Assembly (NCBI GenBank): GCA_046296655.1
Contig: JBKBLE010000011.1
Coordinates: 1-64,000, forward strand
Direction: 5' to 3'
Source of the DNA: Cloacibacterium sp046296655
GTDB lineage: Bacteria; Bacteroidota; Bacteroidia; Flavobacteriales; Weeksellaceae
Length of the DNA stretch: 64,000 nucleotides
A program made the translations under genes and the position numbers. The notes beneath the pieces were generated by a model, which was not told the DNA's origin, made no database searches, and saw only the letters and a list, made by a program, of their open reading frames with translations. Position 1 is the stretch's first letter. Every line of letters starts with the position of its first letter. This document shows, piece after piece, positions 8,885-18,400 of the stretch.

Positions 8885-9934
8885 ATGAAAGACGTAAAAA
8901 TAGAATTCAGAAAACCAATGTATCCTGTAAATTCAGAATTGATGGATTATTTGGAAAAAAACAATCGTCTCACCAATATTCGGTTTTATTATGATGATTT
9001 ATTGCGCTTTTCAGATTATATGCCCGTTCATGATAAAGATGGCAATGATACGCTTTGGCTCAATGTGTATTACCCTGAATTTGAACAAGCCGAAATCGAA
9101 GCCAATCTCAACAAAATTTACACGCTTTTACATTCTGATGGAGATGTAGATGTATTGCCTTTTCTTACGGTAGATTCTATTCACTTTTGTACGTTTGGGA
9201 ATTCTAAACCGTTCAGAATAAGAGTAAGAAACATTCTGAATGATAATTATACCAATTTTTACATCAAAAAAGCAGATGCTTCTAGGATTTATGGTTTGGA
9301 ACTAGAAGAAATTCTTTCGCCAAATCGTATTAATTTCCTTTTGTACAAAGACACTTTAATTGAGGAACATATTTTAGGAATTCCTGGAGATGTCTTTATA
9401 GAAAAGCATTTAGACCAATGTTCACCTCAAGAAAAAGCTCAAATTGCCAAAGAATTTGTAAAATTTAATGAACGCTGTTTAATTGGTTTATTAGGAGATA
9501 TGCGTTCGTACAATTACGTGGTGATTCCTACGCATGATTTTGACCAAGTAGTGTATAGAATTCGTCCGATTGATTTTGACCAACAATGCTACGAAGGAAA
9601 TCTCAAAATTTATCTGCCTCAATATTTCAAAGAAAATAAAAAAATGGTAGATATGGTTTATGATAAGCTAAAACCCAATTCCATCGAACAATACCGAAAA
9701 GAAGTTCGTTCTGCCATTGCTAAACGCGCCAGTACAGACGGAAGGTTGCCTCATTTGTTAGAAATTATGAAAAGAGATGAGATTTCTAAACCAGAACATG
9801 TAGAAGAATTGAAAAAAGGATTGCTGAAACTCACGTATAATTCTCAGTTCAAAAAGTGTGAAACAATGGGCGAAATTCTAGAAACAGGACTTAATTTTGT
9901 GATTAGAAATTACAGAAGTTCTAATGTGAGGTAG
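8885..9934 (+). CDS. Conserved hypothetical with kinase-like motifs
   Basis: 349 residues, soluble, no signal peptide. I cannot name the family. Around residues 203-230 it has a pattern reminiscent of protein-kinase-fold catalytic loops: LLGDMRSYNYVV places Asp and Asn five apart as in HRDxxxxN, and RPIDFDQQ follows about 22 residues later, where a kinase has DFG. An EKH at about 178 could hold a charged partner. No glycine-rich loop is obvious. The exact AGGAGG directly abuts the ATG, with zero spacing. Monocistronic before ruvC. Confidence 0.6.
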   Translation: MKDVKIEFRKPMYPVNSELMDYLEKNNRLTNIRFYYDDLLRFSDYMPVHDKDGNDTLWLNVYYPEFEQAEIEANLNKIYTLLHSDGDVDVLPFLTVDSIHFCTFGNSKPFRIRVRNILNDNYTNFYIKKADASRIYGLELEEILSPNRINFLLYKDTLIEEHILGIPGDVFIEKHLDQCSPQEKAQIAKEFVKFNERCLIGLLGDMRSYNYVVIPTHDFDQVVYRIRPIDFDQQCYEGNLKIYLPQYFKENKKMVDMVYDKLKPNSIEQYRKEVRSAIAKRASTDGRLPHLLEIMKRDEISKPEHVEELKKGLLKLTYNSQFKKCETMGEILETGLNFVIRNYRSSNVR

Positions 9935-9959
9935 CTTTATTTCTAAAGAAAAAAATCTC

Positions 9960-9967
9960 TACATTTG
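9960..9967 (+). promoter_or_regulatory. -7 box of ruvC, leaderless transcript predicted
   Basis: TACATTTG ends 4 bases before the ATG, so transcription should begin at or next to the start codon. Confidence 0.5.
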
Positions 9968-9971
9968 CCCT

Positions 9972-10526
9972 ATGCAAGCCGAAAAAATCATTTTGGGAAT
10001 AGACCCGGGAACTTCTGTAATGGGTTTCGGGATAATTTCTGTTCATAAAGGAAAAATGAAACTCATTGCCATTGATGAATTGGTAATGAAAAAAGAACCC
10101 AATCATGAAACGAAACTCAAAAGTATTTTTGACAAAACTTTAGCCTTGATTGATGAATTTCACCCAGACGAAGTTGCGCTAGAAGCTCCTTTTTTCGGGA
10201 AAAATGTGCAATCTATGCTCAAACTAGGAAGAGCGCAAGGTGTGGCAATGGCTGCAAGTCTCCATCGTGATATTCCCATCACCGAATATTCTCCCAAAAA
10301 AGTGAAAATGGCGATTACGGGAAACGGAAACGCCAGCAAAGAACAAGTAGCAGGAATGCTGCAAAATCTTCTAGCAATGAAAGAATTTCCTACCAAATAT
10401 CTAGATGCTTCTGATGGTTTGGCAGTAGCGGTTTGTCACAGTTTCAATTTGGGAAAACCTGAAAATGATAAAAATTACACGGGTTGGGCAAGTTTTTTGA
10501 AACAAAATCCTGATAAAATTAAGTAA
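9972..10526 (+). CDS. ruvC: Holliday junction resolvase RuvC
   Basis: 184 residues. Endonuclease that resolves four-way junctions with RuvAB. The acidic catalytic residues of the RNase H fold are visible: Asp in LGIDPGTS (about 10), Glu in ALEAPFFGKN (about 69), and the DASDGLAVAVCH motif near 143. Length is normal. The box just before the ATG implies a leaderless mRNA. The C-terminal 20 residues (YTGWASFLKQNPDKIK) are longer than in E. coli, as usual in this class. Confidence 0.95.
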   Translation: MQAEKIILGIDPGTSVMGFGIISVHKGKMKLIAIDELVMKKEPNHETKLKSIFDKTLALIDEFHPDEVALEAPFFGKNVQSMLKLGRAQGVAMAASLHRDIPITEYSPKKVKMAITGNGNASKEQVAGMLQNLLAMKEFPTKYLDASDGLAVAVCHSFNLGKPENDKNYTGWASFLKQNPDKIK

Positions 10527-10539
10527 GCAACACGATTCC

Positions 10540-10980
10540 GTTTTTCTACAACTACAGACCCGCTTTTTGCACTCGCTTTTTTATACAATTAGCCAAAGCA
10601 AGTTCCGCGAAAATTGTATAAAAAGAGCTCAAACAAATGCTTCAATCGGGGCTAAATTTCACGGGAAGTTTTTCTTTTCACTTTTCTAAACTGCCACGTC
10701 TTCAAAAGTTATAAATTTTTGAATCTACCCTTGATTGCTTCGTTTCTCGCAATGACTAGGGAATTTTGAAAATGTTCTTTATTTTGAAAACAATTGACGC
10801 TCGCTTCGCTCGCGCCATTTTCTATAAAATTTAAAAAATGAAAATTGTAAATTAAATTTATAATCCACAGACATTCAGTCAGATAAAATTGTAAAATCAT
10901 TATACAAGTATTTTACTGTGTAAAACCTAATACTATTCGTAACATTGTTGCGTTATTATTCGACCAATCAAAAAATATTC
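10540..10980. repeat. Gene-free stretch with dispersed repeat remnants
   Basis: No coding sequence is supported between ruvC and the DUF4407 gene. Three repeat-like pieces stand in a row. One is a 13-bp inverted repeat AATTGTATAAAAA (10578-10590 and 10612-10624). The second is GATTGCTTCGTTTCTCGCAA at 10733-10752 followed by TGAC, resembling the CATTGCGAGGAACGAAGCAA family seen in many genomes. The third is a GC-rich palindrome, CGCTCGCTTCGCTCGCG, at 10798-10814. Confidence 0.6.
10578..10624. repeat. 13-bp inverted repeat with 21-base loop
   Basis: Left arm TTTTTATACAATT (10578-10590), right arm AATTGTATAAAAA (10612-10624). The surrounding 130 bases are more GC-rich than their neighbours and may be one dispersed element. 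Confidence 0.6.
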
Positions 10981-10982
10981 CT

Positions 10983-12074
10983 ATGGAAAATAAAACGCAA
11001 ACTCCAGATAAAAATATTCCTACCAAAAACGGTATGTATCACCAGATGAACGGATTTCAGAAATTTCTGATGATGTGTTCTGGTTCTAATCTTCATATTT
11101 TACAAAAATCGCCCAGCGAATGGAATAAATATGCAGGAATTGGTGGAATTGTACTTTTCACTGCTGTTTTTGCCACACTTTCAGCGAGTTATGCCATGTT
11201 TACAGTTTTCGAAGATGTTTGGATTTCGGCTGGATTTGGGATTTTATGGGGACTCATGATTTTTAATCTCGATAGATATATTGTCTCTTCCATTAAAAAA
11301 ACGGGTAGTTTTTGGAATCAATTTTTCATGGCAGTTCCGCGTTTGATTTTGGCAACTTTTCTTGGAATTGTGATTTCAAAACCTTTGGAATTGAAAATTT
11401 TTGAAAAAGAAGTCAATAAGCAGTTGAACACTATCATCCAAAGAAATAAAACGGAATTGCAGAAAACCATGAATGGTAGAATTTTGCAACAATCTGGTCC
11501 TTTTGCAGAAGAAAAACAGAAAATTCAGAAACAAATTGCCACATATCAAGCTTCTTATGATTCTGCTGTGGTGGAATTAGAAAAAGAAATTCTAGGAACA
11601 AAAACGGGATTAACTTCAGGAAAAGTAGGCTTCGGAACCAATGCTAAAAGAAAATCTGAATTGAAAGAACAACGCAGAAAAGATTTAGAAAATTATCAAA
11701 AACAAATGGAGCCGAGATTGAAATATTTGGATTCTCAAATTTCTGGAGTGTATCAAAATCTACAAACCGAACAGAGAAATTCTGAACAAGCAGAAAATAA
11801 ATTTGATGGTTTTGCAGCGAGATTACAAGCTTTAGACGAACTTGGGAAAACCAATGAAATTATGGCTCTTGCGTCATTTTTCATTATGATGATGTTTATT
11901 ACACTAGAAATTTCGCCTGTTTTGGTGAAGCTAATTTCTTCAGTTGGGCCTTATGATTATCTTCTCGATAAAACCGAAAACGACTACCGACTTTATTCTA
12001 AAGAAAAGATTGAAAAAGGAAATGCCGCTACAGATTTTAGAATAGAGAATTTTAAAAATAATCTGGGAAAATAA
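10983..12074 (+). CDS. DUF4407 family membrane protein
   Basis: 363 residues. Two helix pairs in the N-terminal half (about 50-70, 75-95 and 115-137), a long Lys/Glu/Gln-rich coiled coil at about 145-275, then another helix near 293-313. NLDRYIVSSIKK after the second helix is typical of DUF4407. Function is unknown in the family; the architecture suggests a membrane-anchored coiled coil. Monocistronic. Confidence 0.8.
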   Translation: MENKTQTPDKNIPTKNGMYHQMNGFQKFLMMCSGSNLHILQKSPSEWNKYAGIGGIVLFTAVFATLSASYAMFTVFEDVWISAGFGILWGLMIFNLDRYIVSSIKKTGSFWNQFFMAVPRLILATFLGIVISKPLELKIFEKEVNKQLNTIIQRNKTELQKTMNGRILQQSGPFAEEKQKIQKQIATYQASYDSAVVELEKEILGTKTGLTSGKVGFGTNAKRKSELKEQRRKDLENYQKQMEPRLKYLDSQISGVYQNLQTEQRNSEQAENKFDGFAARLQALDELGKTNEIMALASFFIMMMFITLEISPVLVKLISSVGPYDYLLDKTENDYRLYSKEKIEKGNAATDFRIENFKNNLGK

Positions 12075-12133
12075 AATTTCGAAAACCTGCGATAATTCAG
12101 CCACATAAAATTTCTGGAAGTTTTTTCAAGTGA

Positions 12134-12141
12134 TAATTTTG
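12134..12141 (+). promoter_or_regulatory. -7 box of the MFS gene
   Basis: TAATTTTG, 16 bases before the ATG at 12158. Confidence 0.5.
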
Positions 12142-12157
12142 CATCGTCAAATTATAT

Positions 12158-13393
12158 ATGAAAAGTGCTATGCAGAATTCGGGAAAAAGATGGTTTATTG
12201 CCGTAATGGCGACCTTAGTACATCTGTGTTTAGGAACAGTTTACGCGTGGAGTTTTTTCCAGAAAACCGTCTCCGAAACTTTTGGCTGGAGCAATTCAGA
12301 AACAGCTTGGGCATTTAGTTTAGCCATTTTTATGTTGGGGGTAACTGCAAGTTGGGGTGGACAAAATTTACAGAAATTTGGGCCTAGAAAATTAGCGTTA
12401 TTAGGAGCTTTTCTCTACGCTTTCGGTTATATTATTTCTTATTTCGCTTTACAAAACAAAAGTTTGTGGCTGCTGTATTTCGGGTATGGAATTGTGGGCG
12501 GAATTGGTTTAGGTTTGGCTTATGTAACGCCAGTTGCTACGGTTTCTAAATGGTTTCCAGACAAACAAGGTTTGGTTACTGGAATGGTGGTAATGGGATT
12601 TGGATTGGGCGCTTTACTCATGTCAAAACTTTTGGCTCCGATATTTTTAGAATATTTTGAAAAAGATTTAGCCAAAACTTTCCTTGCAATTGGGATTACT
12701 CTTTTGGTTCTTCTTCCGTTTTTTGCCAATTTTTTGAACTTGCCAACAGAAGAAAAAGCTACAGAAATTTCAGCCGAAAAATTAAGTGCTGCCAAAGAGA
12801 TTCTCTCTCCCAATTTTATTTTCATTTGGTTGATTTTCATGTTTAATGTAGTTGCAGGAATGATTTTTATATCGTTTCAATCACCTTTATTACAAGACTT
12901 ATTGAAAGCCGAAAACGTAAATATAGACACCGCAACGCTAGAAAAAAGTGGAGCTACATTAATTGCAATTAGTGCATTATTCAATGGTTTAGGAAGATTT
13001 TTCTGGGGAAGTATTTCAGATAAATTAGGAAGAGTAACCACTTTCAGATTATTACTTTTGATAGAAATGGGCGTTTTTGCTTCATTGATTTTTATTAAAT
13101 CACCCATTTTATTTTCTGTAGGAGTTTGTTTGATTTTACTTAATTATGGAGGAGGTTTCGGCGTTTTACCATCTTTAATCAAAGATTTTTTTGGAACAAA
13201 ACTGATGCCGATAGTTTACGGAGCAGCACTTACAGCTTGGGGAGTTGGAGGAATTTTAGGTCCACAAATCACCGCTTACATGAAAGACCATTTCGCCGAA
13301 AACGCAGGGTTATATGCTTATAAAGTAGCTTTGGTTTTAATAGCTTTGGGAATTGGGTTATCGTTTTTTGTGAAAAATAAAAAAGCTCAATAA
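12158..13393 (+). CDS. MFS transporter, OFA (oxalate/formate antiporter) family
   Basis: 411 residues with twelve predicted helices. The N-terminus RWFIAVMATLVHLCLGTVYAWSFF and the GLGLAYVTPVATVSKWFPDKQGL loop are characteristic of OFA proteins, which exchange small carboxylates across the inner membrane. The second half keeps the RFFWGSISDKLGR loop. The substrate cannot be assigned. Single gene, with a hairpin at its end shared with the convergent DoxX gene. Confidence 0.88.
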   Translation: MKSAMQNSGKRWFIAVMATLVHLCLGTVYAWSFFQKTVSETFGWSNSETAWAFSLAIFMLGVTASWGGQNLQKFGPRKLALLGAFLYAFGYIISYFALQNKSLWLLYFGYGIVGGIGLGLAYVTPVATVSKWFPDKQGLVTGMVVMGFGLGALLMSKLLAPIFLEYFEKDLAKTFLAIGITLLVLLPFFANFLNLPTEEKATEISAEKLSAAKEILSPNFIFIWLIFMFNVVAGMIFISFQSPLLQDLLKAENVNIDTATLEKSGATLIAISALFNGLGRFFWGSISDKLGRVTTFRLLLLIEMGVFASLIFIKSPILFSVGVCLILLNYGGGFGVLPSLIKDFFGTKLMPIVYGAALTAWGVGGILGPQITAYMKDHFAENAGLYAYKVALVLIALGIGLSFFVKNKKAQ

Positions 13394-13406
13394 AAATTGA
13401 GCTTTA
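13381..13406. terminator. Bidirectional terminator, MFS and DoxX genes
   Basis: AAAGCTCAA and TTGAGCTTT pair around TAAAAA; the left arm overlaps the last codons of the MFS gene. Confidence 0.7.
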
Positions 13407-13411
13407 GAATA

Positions 13412-13783
13412 TCAGTTCATCAATTGACTATATTTTTTTCTGTTTTCCCACAAAATCCAAAGTAAAATCACCGCGAAAACCAATCCTGGAACAATTCCGG
13501 CAGGATCATGGTAAAAATGATGCGCTAAAATTCCAATGATGATAGGCAATATTACTAATGCGCCAACTGCTCTAGTTTTTGGAAGTAATACTAAAAGTCC
13601 TCCTACAATTTCTGTAATCGCAACGAGAGGCATTAACCAACCAATTTTGCCAAAAGCATTGAACATTTCTAGTTGTTCTGGAGTTAGTTTTGGTGTTGGC
13701 ATAAAGTTGAAAAATTTATTTGCCCCGAAAATAATCATTCCCACTCCGAAGAGAATGCATAAAATGTTGTAAACTGTTTTCAT
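13412..13783 (-). CDS. DoxX-like small membrane protein
   Basis: 123 residues from the ATG at 13783. Four predicted helices, with FGANKFFNFMPTP and a VGGLLVLLPKTRAVGALVI block as in DoxX/SURF4-like proteins. The reading frame stays open to 13828, but that extension runs through the guaB terminator hairpin, so MKTVYNILC is the start. A TATCTTTA box lies upstream of it. Role unknown; DoxX relatives are tied to quinone or thiol redox in the membrane. Confidence 0.8.
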   Translation of the reverse strand: MKTVYNILCILFGVGMIIFGANKFFNFMPTPKLTPEQLEMFNAFGKIGWLMPLVAITEIVGGLLVLLPKTRAVGALVILPIIIGILAHHFYHDPAGIVPGLVFAVILLWILWENRKKYSQLMN

Positions 13784-13813
13784 ATAATTTAATTTGATGT
13801 GAAATAAAGATAT

Positions 13814-13846
13814 AAAAAAATCTCTCAAAAATTTTTGAGAGATTTC
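13814..13846 (-). terminator. Terminator of guaB
   Basis: ATCTCTCAAAAA and TTTTTGAGAGAT pair perfectly, with an A-rich stretch on the plus-strand left side reading as T7 on the minus strand. Confidence 0.8.
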
Positions 13847-13866
13847 TATTTTAAAGTTTCTAAGAA

Positions 13867-15327
13867 TTATAGTGAATAATTCGGAGCTTCTTGCGTGATA
13901 ATTACATCGTGAGGATGAGATTCCTTCAATCCAGAACCTGTAATCATTACCATTTTTCCTTCTTTTTGTAAAGTTTCGATGTCTTTAGTTCCGCAATAAC
14001 CCATTCCAGCTCTGATTCCACCAGTCAATTGGAAGATAACGTCTTCTAATTTTCCTTTGTATGGAACTCGTCCTTCAATTCCTTCTGGAACAAATTTTTT
14101 AGCTTCACTTTGGAAATATCTTTCTTTTCCACCACGTTTCATAGCAGAAAGACTTCCCATTCCTTGATAAGATTTGAATTTTCTACCTTGGAAAATAATT
14201 TCTTCACCTGGCGCTTCTTCCGTTCCTGCTAAAAGTGAACCGAGCATTACTGCGCCAGCTCCAGAAGCGATAGCTTTTACAATATCACCAGAAAGTTTAA
14301 TTCCACCATCTGCAATTACGGCTACATTATATTCTTTAGCTTTTTCGTAAACGTTATAAATTGCCGAAAGTTGAGGAACGCCAACTCCAGCTACAACTCT
14401 GGTAGTACAGATAGAACCAGGACCTACTCCTACTTTTAGAACATTTGCGCCAGCTTTAATTAAAGCTTCGGCAGCATCTGCTGTTACGATGTTTCCGCCT
14501 ACAATATCTAAATCTGGGAAAGCATTTCTAATTTCTGTAATTTTATCAAGAACACCTTTAGAATGACCATGCGCAGAATCTACTGCTATAATATCTACAC
14601 CAGCTTCTACTAATGCTGCAACTCTAGTCATCGTATCATCTCCTACACCAACTCCAGCTCCTACGATTAATCTTCCGTTTTGGTCTTTATTGGCTTGAGG
14701 ATATTCTAACTGATTGTCTATATCTTTTATGGTAATTAATCCTACTAAATGATTTTCTGAATCTACAATCGGAAGTTTTTCTATTCTGTTTTTAAGCAAA
14801 ATCTCTTTGGCTTGCTCTAAGTTGGTAGATTTATCAGAAGTGATAAGATTTTCTTTGGTCATCAATTCTTCTACTTTTGCAGAAAGATTTTCTTGATATT
14901 TTACATCACGATTGGTGATGATTCCAATTAATTTATTGTCTGTATCTACTACTGGAAGTCCAGAGATTTTATATTTCGCCATAAGTTCCTTAGCTTCAGC
15001 TAAAGTATGATCTTTAGAAAGCGTAATAGGATCAGCGATCATTCCGTTTTCTGAACGTTTTACACGGTTTACTTGTGCTGCTTGTTCTGGAATAGGCATA
15101 TTTTTATGAATAAAACCTAAACCTCCAACTCTGGCAATAGCAATCGCCAAATCTGCTTCTGTAACGGTGTCCATCGCTGCGGAAACGATAGGAACATTAA
15201 GCGTGATTTTGTCTGAAATTCTAGATTTAAGAGAAACTTGATTGGGTAAAACTTCTGAGTAAGAAGGGATAAGAAGCACATCATCGAAAGTGATGGCGGT
15301 TTCTACGATTTTGTTGTGAATAGACAT
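13867..15327 (-). CDS. guaB: IMP dehydrogenase
   Basis: 486 residues. NAD-dependent oxidation of IMP to XMP, the committed step to GMP. A TIM barrel is interrupted by two CBS domains (about 95-205; ISGLPVVD and IEKLPIVD are the CBS signatures). The catalytic Cys is in GVGPGSICTTRVVAG near 305, and the flap region YFQSEAKKFVPEGIEG is intact. Single gene with its own -7 box and terminator. Confidence 0.97.
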   Translation of the reverse strand: MSIHNKIVETAITFDDVLLIPSYSEVLPNQVSLKSRISDKITLNVPIVSAAMDTVTEADLAIAIARVGGLGFIHKNMPIPEQAAQVNRVKRSENGMIADPITLSKDHTLAEAKELMAKYKISGLPVVDTDNKLIGIITNRDVKYQENLSAKVEELMTKENLITSDKSTNLEQAKEILLKNRIEKLPIVDSENHLVGLITIKDIDNQLEYPQANKDQNGRLIVGAGVGVGDDTMTRVAALVEAGVDIIAVDSAHGHSKGVLDKITEIRNAFPDLDIVGGNIVTADAAEALIKAGANVLKVGVGPGSICTTRVVAGVGVPQLSAIYNVYEKAKEYNVAVIADGGIKLSGDIVKAIASGAGAVMLGSLLAGTEEAPGEEIIFQGRKFKSYQGMGSLSAMKRGGKERYFQSEAKKFVPEGIEGRVPYKGKLEDVIFQLTGGIRAGMGYCGTKDIETLQKEGKMVMITGSGLKESHPHDVIITQEAPNYSL

Positions 15328-15341
15328 CTTTACTTTCTTTG

Positions 15342-15349
15342 CAAAATTA
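15342..15349 (-). promoter_or_regulatory. -7 box of guaB
   Basis: TAATTTTG on the minus strand, 14 bases before the ATG. Confidence 0.5.
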
Positions 15350-15390
15350 AACGTTTTTTTTTAATCATGAAAATTAAATTTTCTTAATAA

Positions 15391-15419
15391 AAAATCTTCC
15401 TAAGTTTTAGGAAGATTTG
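15391..15419 (-). terminator. Terminator of the T9SS substrate gene
   Basis: AAATCTTCCTAA and TTAGGAAGATTT form a hairpin with A/T flanks. Confidence 0.75.
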
Positions 15420-15427
15420 TATAGTAT

Positions 15428-18400
15428 TTAGTTTCGGTTTTTTACAATAATCCAGTTTTTATAAGTAACCTTAGTGTTGGTATCAGGCTCCGTCCATTCT
15501 AAAACATACCAATATGAACCACTAGGAAGTTGTCTTCCGTTTTCTGTTCCATTCCAAATGTAATTGGATTGTTTTTCGCTAGAATATACTTTTTTACCAA
15601 ATCTATCAAAAATAGAAATTTTCACATCTTTTTTCACTCGTAAATCTGAGTAATCTAGGACGTCATTTAATCCATCACCATTTGGAGTAATGGCATTGAT
15701 AAGATTAATAATGGAAAATTCATATTCTATAGGAGTACAAATATTAGCGTCTCGTACATAGACTTTTTGTACGCCACGTCTTAAATTATCAAAGAAATTG
15801 GATTTTTGCCAATTGATTTGGTCTAAAGAATATTCATAAGGCGCAGTTCCACCCGAAACATTTACGGTAATGCTGTTTCCTTGTTCTATCACGCTGTCAA
15901 TTACAGGGTCTACTGCTTCTGAAATCGTAAAATATTGCTTGTAAACACAACCATTTGTAGAAGTAAGTTCTACAGAATGCGTTCCTGCTCCATAAGTAGT
16001 GGTTTGTAATGTAGCACCTTCGGTTCCATTGCTCCACTTGTAATAGGTGAAACCAGTACCAGCGTCTACAACAGTAGTTGTATTCTTACAAATTGTTTTA
16101 TTTTGAAGAGTAGTCGAAGCTTTTGGTATTTTAATATTTACGGTAATTTTCGCCCAATTCGGACAAGAATTTGCTTTTTCGAATCTTAAGAAATAAGTTC
16201 CCGTTGAAGTAATATTTTGTGTGCTCGAAATAGGATTGATATTATTTTTCGCATCATTTTCAGAGTTGAAATAAGTGATGGAAACGCTATTGTCTGTGGT
16301 AAAGAAAGACTCAAATGTTTTAAGATTCACAGATTTTATGGCGTCTAAATCATCATCACAAACCTCTTGAGAAAGAGTAGAAGTCAATAAAGTTAATCTA
16401 TTCCCAAATTTAAAATCTAGAGGATAAATCTGAGCAGGACAATAATCAGATTCTACCCTTACAAAAATAGTGGTGTCTGTAGAAAATGACCAAGAATTGT
16501 TTAAAACATTCGCGTTTCCAGTATTTGCATCGGTAATATTTGTGTAATATTTAACTCGATAGATTCCAGGATTGACAAGAATTGCAGAAGTGACATTGTT
16601 GAGATTTACTTCGATGGTTCCGTCTAAATTTTGGTCACAAATGGTAGTATTGAATTTAGAAATATCTACAATTGCTTTGGGAGATTCTACAACTTTTACA
16701 TTTTGAGTAAAAGTACACGAATTTGGAGAAGTCAGAAGTACAGAATAATCTCCTTTTCCTACAGTAATGGTTTGAGTTGTGGCTCCATTGCTCCATAGAT
16801 AAGAAGAGAAACCAGTTCCTGCATCTAAAATTGTAGTACTTCCTTCGCAGACGGTAACTTGTGCTGGAAGTGTAGTAGATGTCTTGGGTTGCCCGAAATT
16901 AAGCGTAAGAGCAGCGATGTTATCACAAATTCCAGATTTTTTGATTCTTACATAGAAAGTAGTAGTTGAGGTTAAGTTCTGTGAAGAAGCAATAGGATTC
17001 TGTTCTAAATCTGCATCATTTTTGGTGAAATAAAATTGATGAGTATAACCTGTTTCTGAGGTAAGTTGAGGCAAATAAGTATCTAGATTTACGGCTTCTG
17101 TATTGTTAAAATCTCCATCACAAATTTGAGAAGTAGCGTCTGTAACCGAAAGTTTGTTTCCAATTTTAAAATCCAAAAAGCCAGTTGCGTTGGTACAACC
17201 ATTTCTAGAAGCTACTAAAATGTAAACTCGGGTTGGTGTAGTATAAGTCCAATTTTTTGGTAACGCAGGGAAATTAAATCCAGGGTTGTCAAAATAATAA
17301 ATGTCAAAATCTGCTGAATTATTTACAATGGTTTTAGAAATTTCATCAAAATCAGGTTCGTAAAGTCCGTCAAAATCAGTATCGCATAAAGTAGAATCAA
17401 ATTTTAGCGTATCAATATTTGGAATAGGATAAAAATTCAAATTTATCTCTGCCATTTCTGTACAACCATAGCGGTTTGTCACTTTTGCATAAATTGTTTT
17501 TGGGATAGAGTTATAGCTGGTGAAATTGGCAATAGGATTAGAGAACGTTTTCGTTGCGGCATCATAATTTTCAAAATATTCTACCGTAATGTTGGTATCA
17601 TTAGAAACTTTGGCTTGTGTAAGGTCAAAATCCCCTGTTTTATCGGGTTTAATACAAGCAAGCGCTTCACCAGTGATGGTTTTTAATCTATTGACAATAA
17701 TATTCACAGTTACAAATTCTGTATCTGGATAATTAGGGTCTGTGCCAGAAAAAGAATAGGTAAAAGTATCTGAAACTACAGTTGTATCCGTTAAAGTATA
17801 AGTTATTTCGCCTGTAGTAGCATCTATAGTAGCAGTTCCATAAGATGGAGCTTTTGTAATTTCTATAGAGCTAATATCTATAGTTTGGGTAGATGTAGAA
17901 AATTTAGGAGTGATTTTATAGGTAGGAGCACAGTCGCTTACTTCTATCGCTAATGTTGTTTTAAAAGGACATCTTTGAAATTTAAAAATAGGAGAGTCTA
18001 GGCTTCCACAACTGGCTTTGGTAATTTTCACGTAGTAATCTCCACTTTCTGTTGGGGTGATGATGTAGGTGTTTGCTCCTGGTCCTGTATAAGGATTACC
18101 GTTGTAATACCATTGATACCCATCATAAGTATTATCTACTTCGAGTGTTACATTTCCTTTTTCGCAATCGCCTCCTTTGGAAATAATGGGAACGGAATTG
18201 AATCCTGCGAAATAACCACCGTAACCTACTGCACCATTACCAGCAGCAATTCCCGCAGTAACAGATCTAGTAGATTTTATAGTAACATTTCCCGAAACAT
18301 TGGGAACTACATATGTTTCCCAAGAAGAGTTTCCACTTAACGCAAATGGTCCAAAGCTGGAGTTAATTGGAATTGGAGTTTCGTTGATAGAAACAGTTGC

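Noticed and set aside
10709..10900. Minus-strand 63-codon open frame
   Set aside because: It reads through repeat pieces with no protein-like sequence or homology I recognise.
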